This document shows positions 14,536 to 14,590 of a stretch of 14,590 nt of DNA, one piece after another. Position 1 is the first letter of the stretch. Every line of letters begins with the position of its first letter. A program made the position numbers and the translations under genes. The notes below the pieces were generated by a model. The model saw nothing but the letters and a program-made list of their open reading frames with translations. It was not told the origin of the DNA and did no database searches. Source of the stretch: an uncultured Collinsella sp. Lineage in GTDB: Bacteria > Actinomycetota > Coriobacteriia > Coriobacteriales > Coriobacteriaceae. The stretch spans positions 1 to 14,590 of the forward strand of contig UQXP01000042.1 in assembly GCA_900545055.1 (NCBI GenBank). The letters are read 5' to 3'.

Positions 14536-14590
14536 GGTCGCGCGCGCAGACGTGGTGTAAGAGTGTCCTGAGGTCCGTCGCTGCAAGTCC
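14536..14590. repeat. Right copy of the 55-bp terminal inverted repeat
   Basis: It is the exact reverse complement of bases 1-55. The preceding 53 bases (14483-14535) have no counterpart at the left end. Confidence 0.93.

Noticed and set aside
1..14590. Composite transposon or phage with terminal inverted repeats
   Set aside because: No transposase, integrase or phage gene is present, the cargo is core genome, and an exact 55-base overlap fits an assembly boundary better.

Overview
The window is a GC-rich stretch of bacterial chromosome. It most likely comes from the genus Collinsella or a close relative in the Coriobacteriia (Actinomycetota). I infer this from the codon use, from a Gram-positive-type tmk-holB-ricT cluster, and from the style of the intergenic palindromes; no rRNA or marker comparison was possible. 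The two ends are an exact inverted repeat of 55 bp, so the window looks like one complete assembly contig that stops at two inversely oriented copies of a dispersed repeat.

Region 1 (1-5666, all on the minus strand, read right to left): tmk (thymidylate kinase), holB (DNA polymerase III delta-prime) and ricT (PSP1/YaaT family) are tightly packed or overlapping. After a strong hairpin come a ComF-like phosphoribosyltransferase gene and a protein with a Vsr/DUF559-like nuclease domain. The hairpin buries the ribosome binding site of the comF-like gene.

Region 2 (5667-7033): a divergent intergenic segment with a perfect 23-bp inverted repeat leads into the only long plus-strand gene. It encodes a zinc-ribbon, single-pass membrane protein with an Asp-rich run and a helical C-terminal region of unknown function. 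The gene is followed by a second perfect inverted repeat (21 bp) and a bidirectional intrinsic terminator shared with convergent topA.

Region 3 (7034-12145, minus strand): a probable transcript reads tatA/B - tatC - hypA - hypB - topA. It joins the twin-arginine export pore to nickel insertion proteins for [NiFe]-hydrogenase maturation (folded hydrogenases are classic Tat cargo). It ends in a type IA topoisomerase with four zinc ribbons and a lysine/alanine/threonine tail.

Region 4 (12299-14590): an orphan STAS-domain anti-sigma-factor antagonist and a class Ic aspartate aminotransferase-like enzyme lie on the minus strand. A divergent 84-residue DUF2795-like gene lies on the plus strand.

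Most of the window is conserved core genome. The less explained parts are the zinc-ribbon membrane protein with its flanking palindromes, the nuclease-like protein behind comF, the hairpin over the comF start, and the composite repeat found behind the terminal gene at each end. I saw no tRNA, rRNA, CRISPR, transposase, toxin-antitoxin pair or phage gene. No stretch of more than about 300 bases lacks a gene or listed feature.
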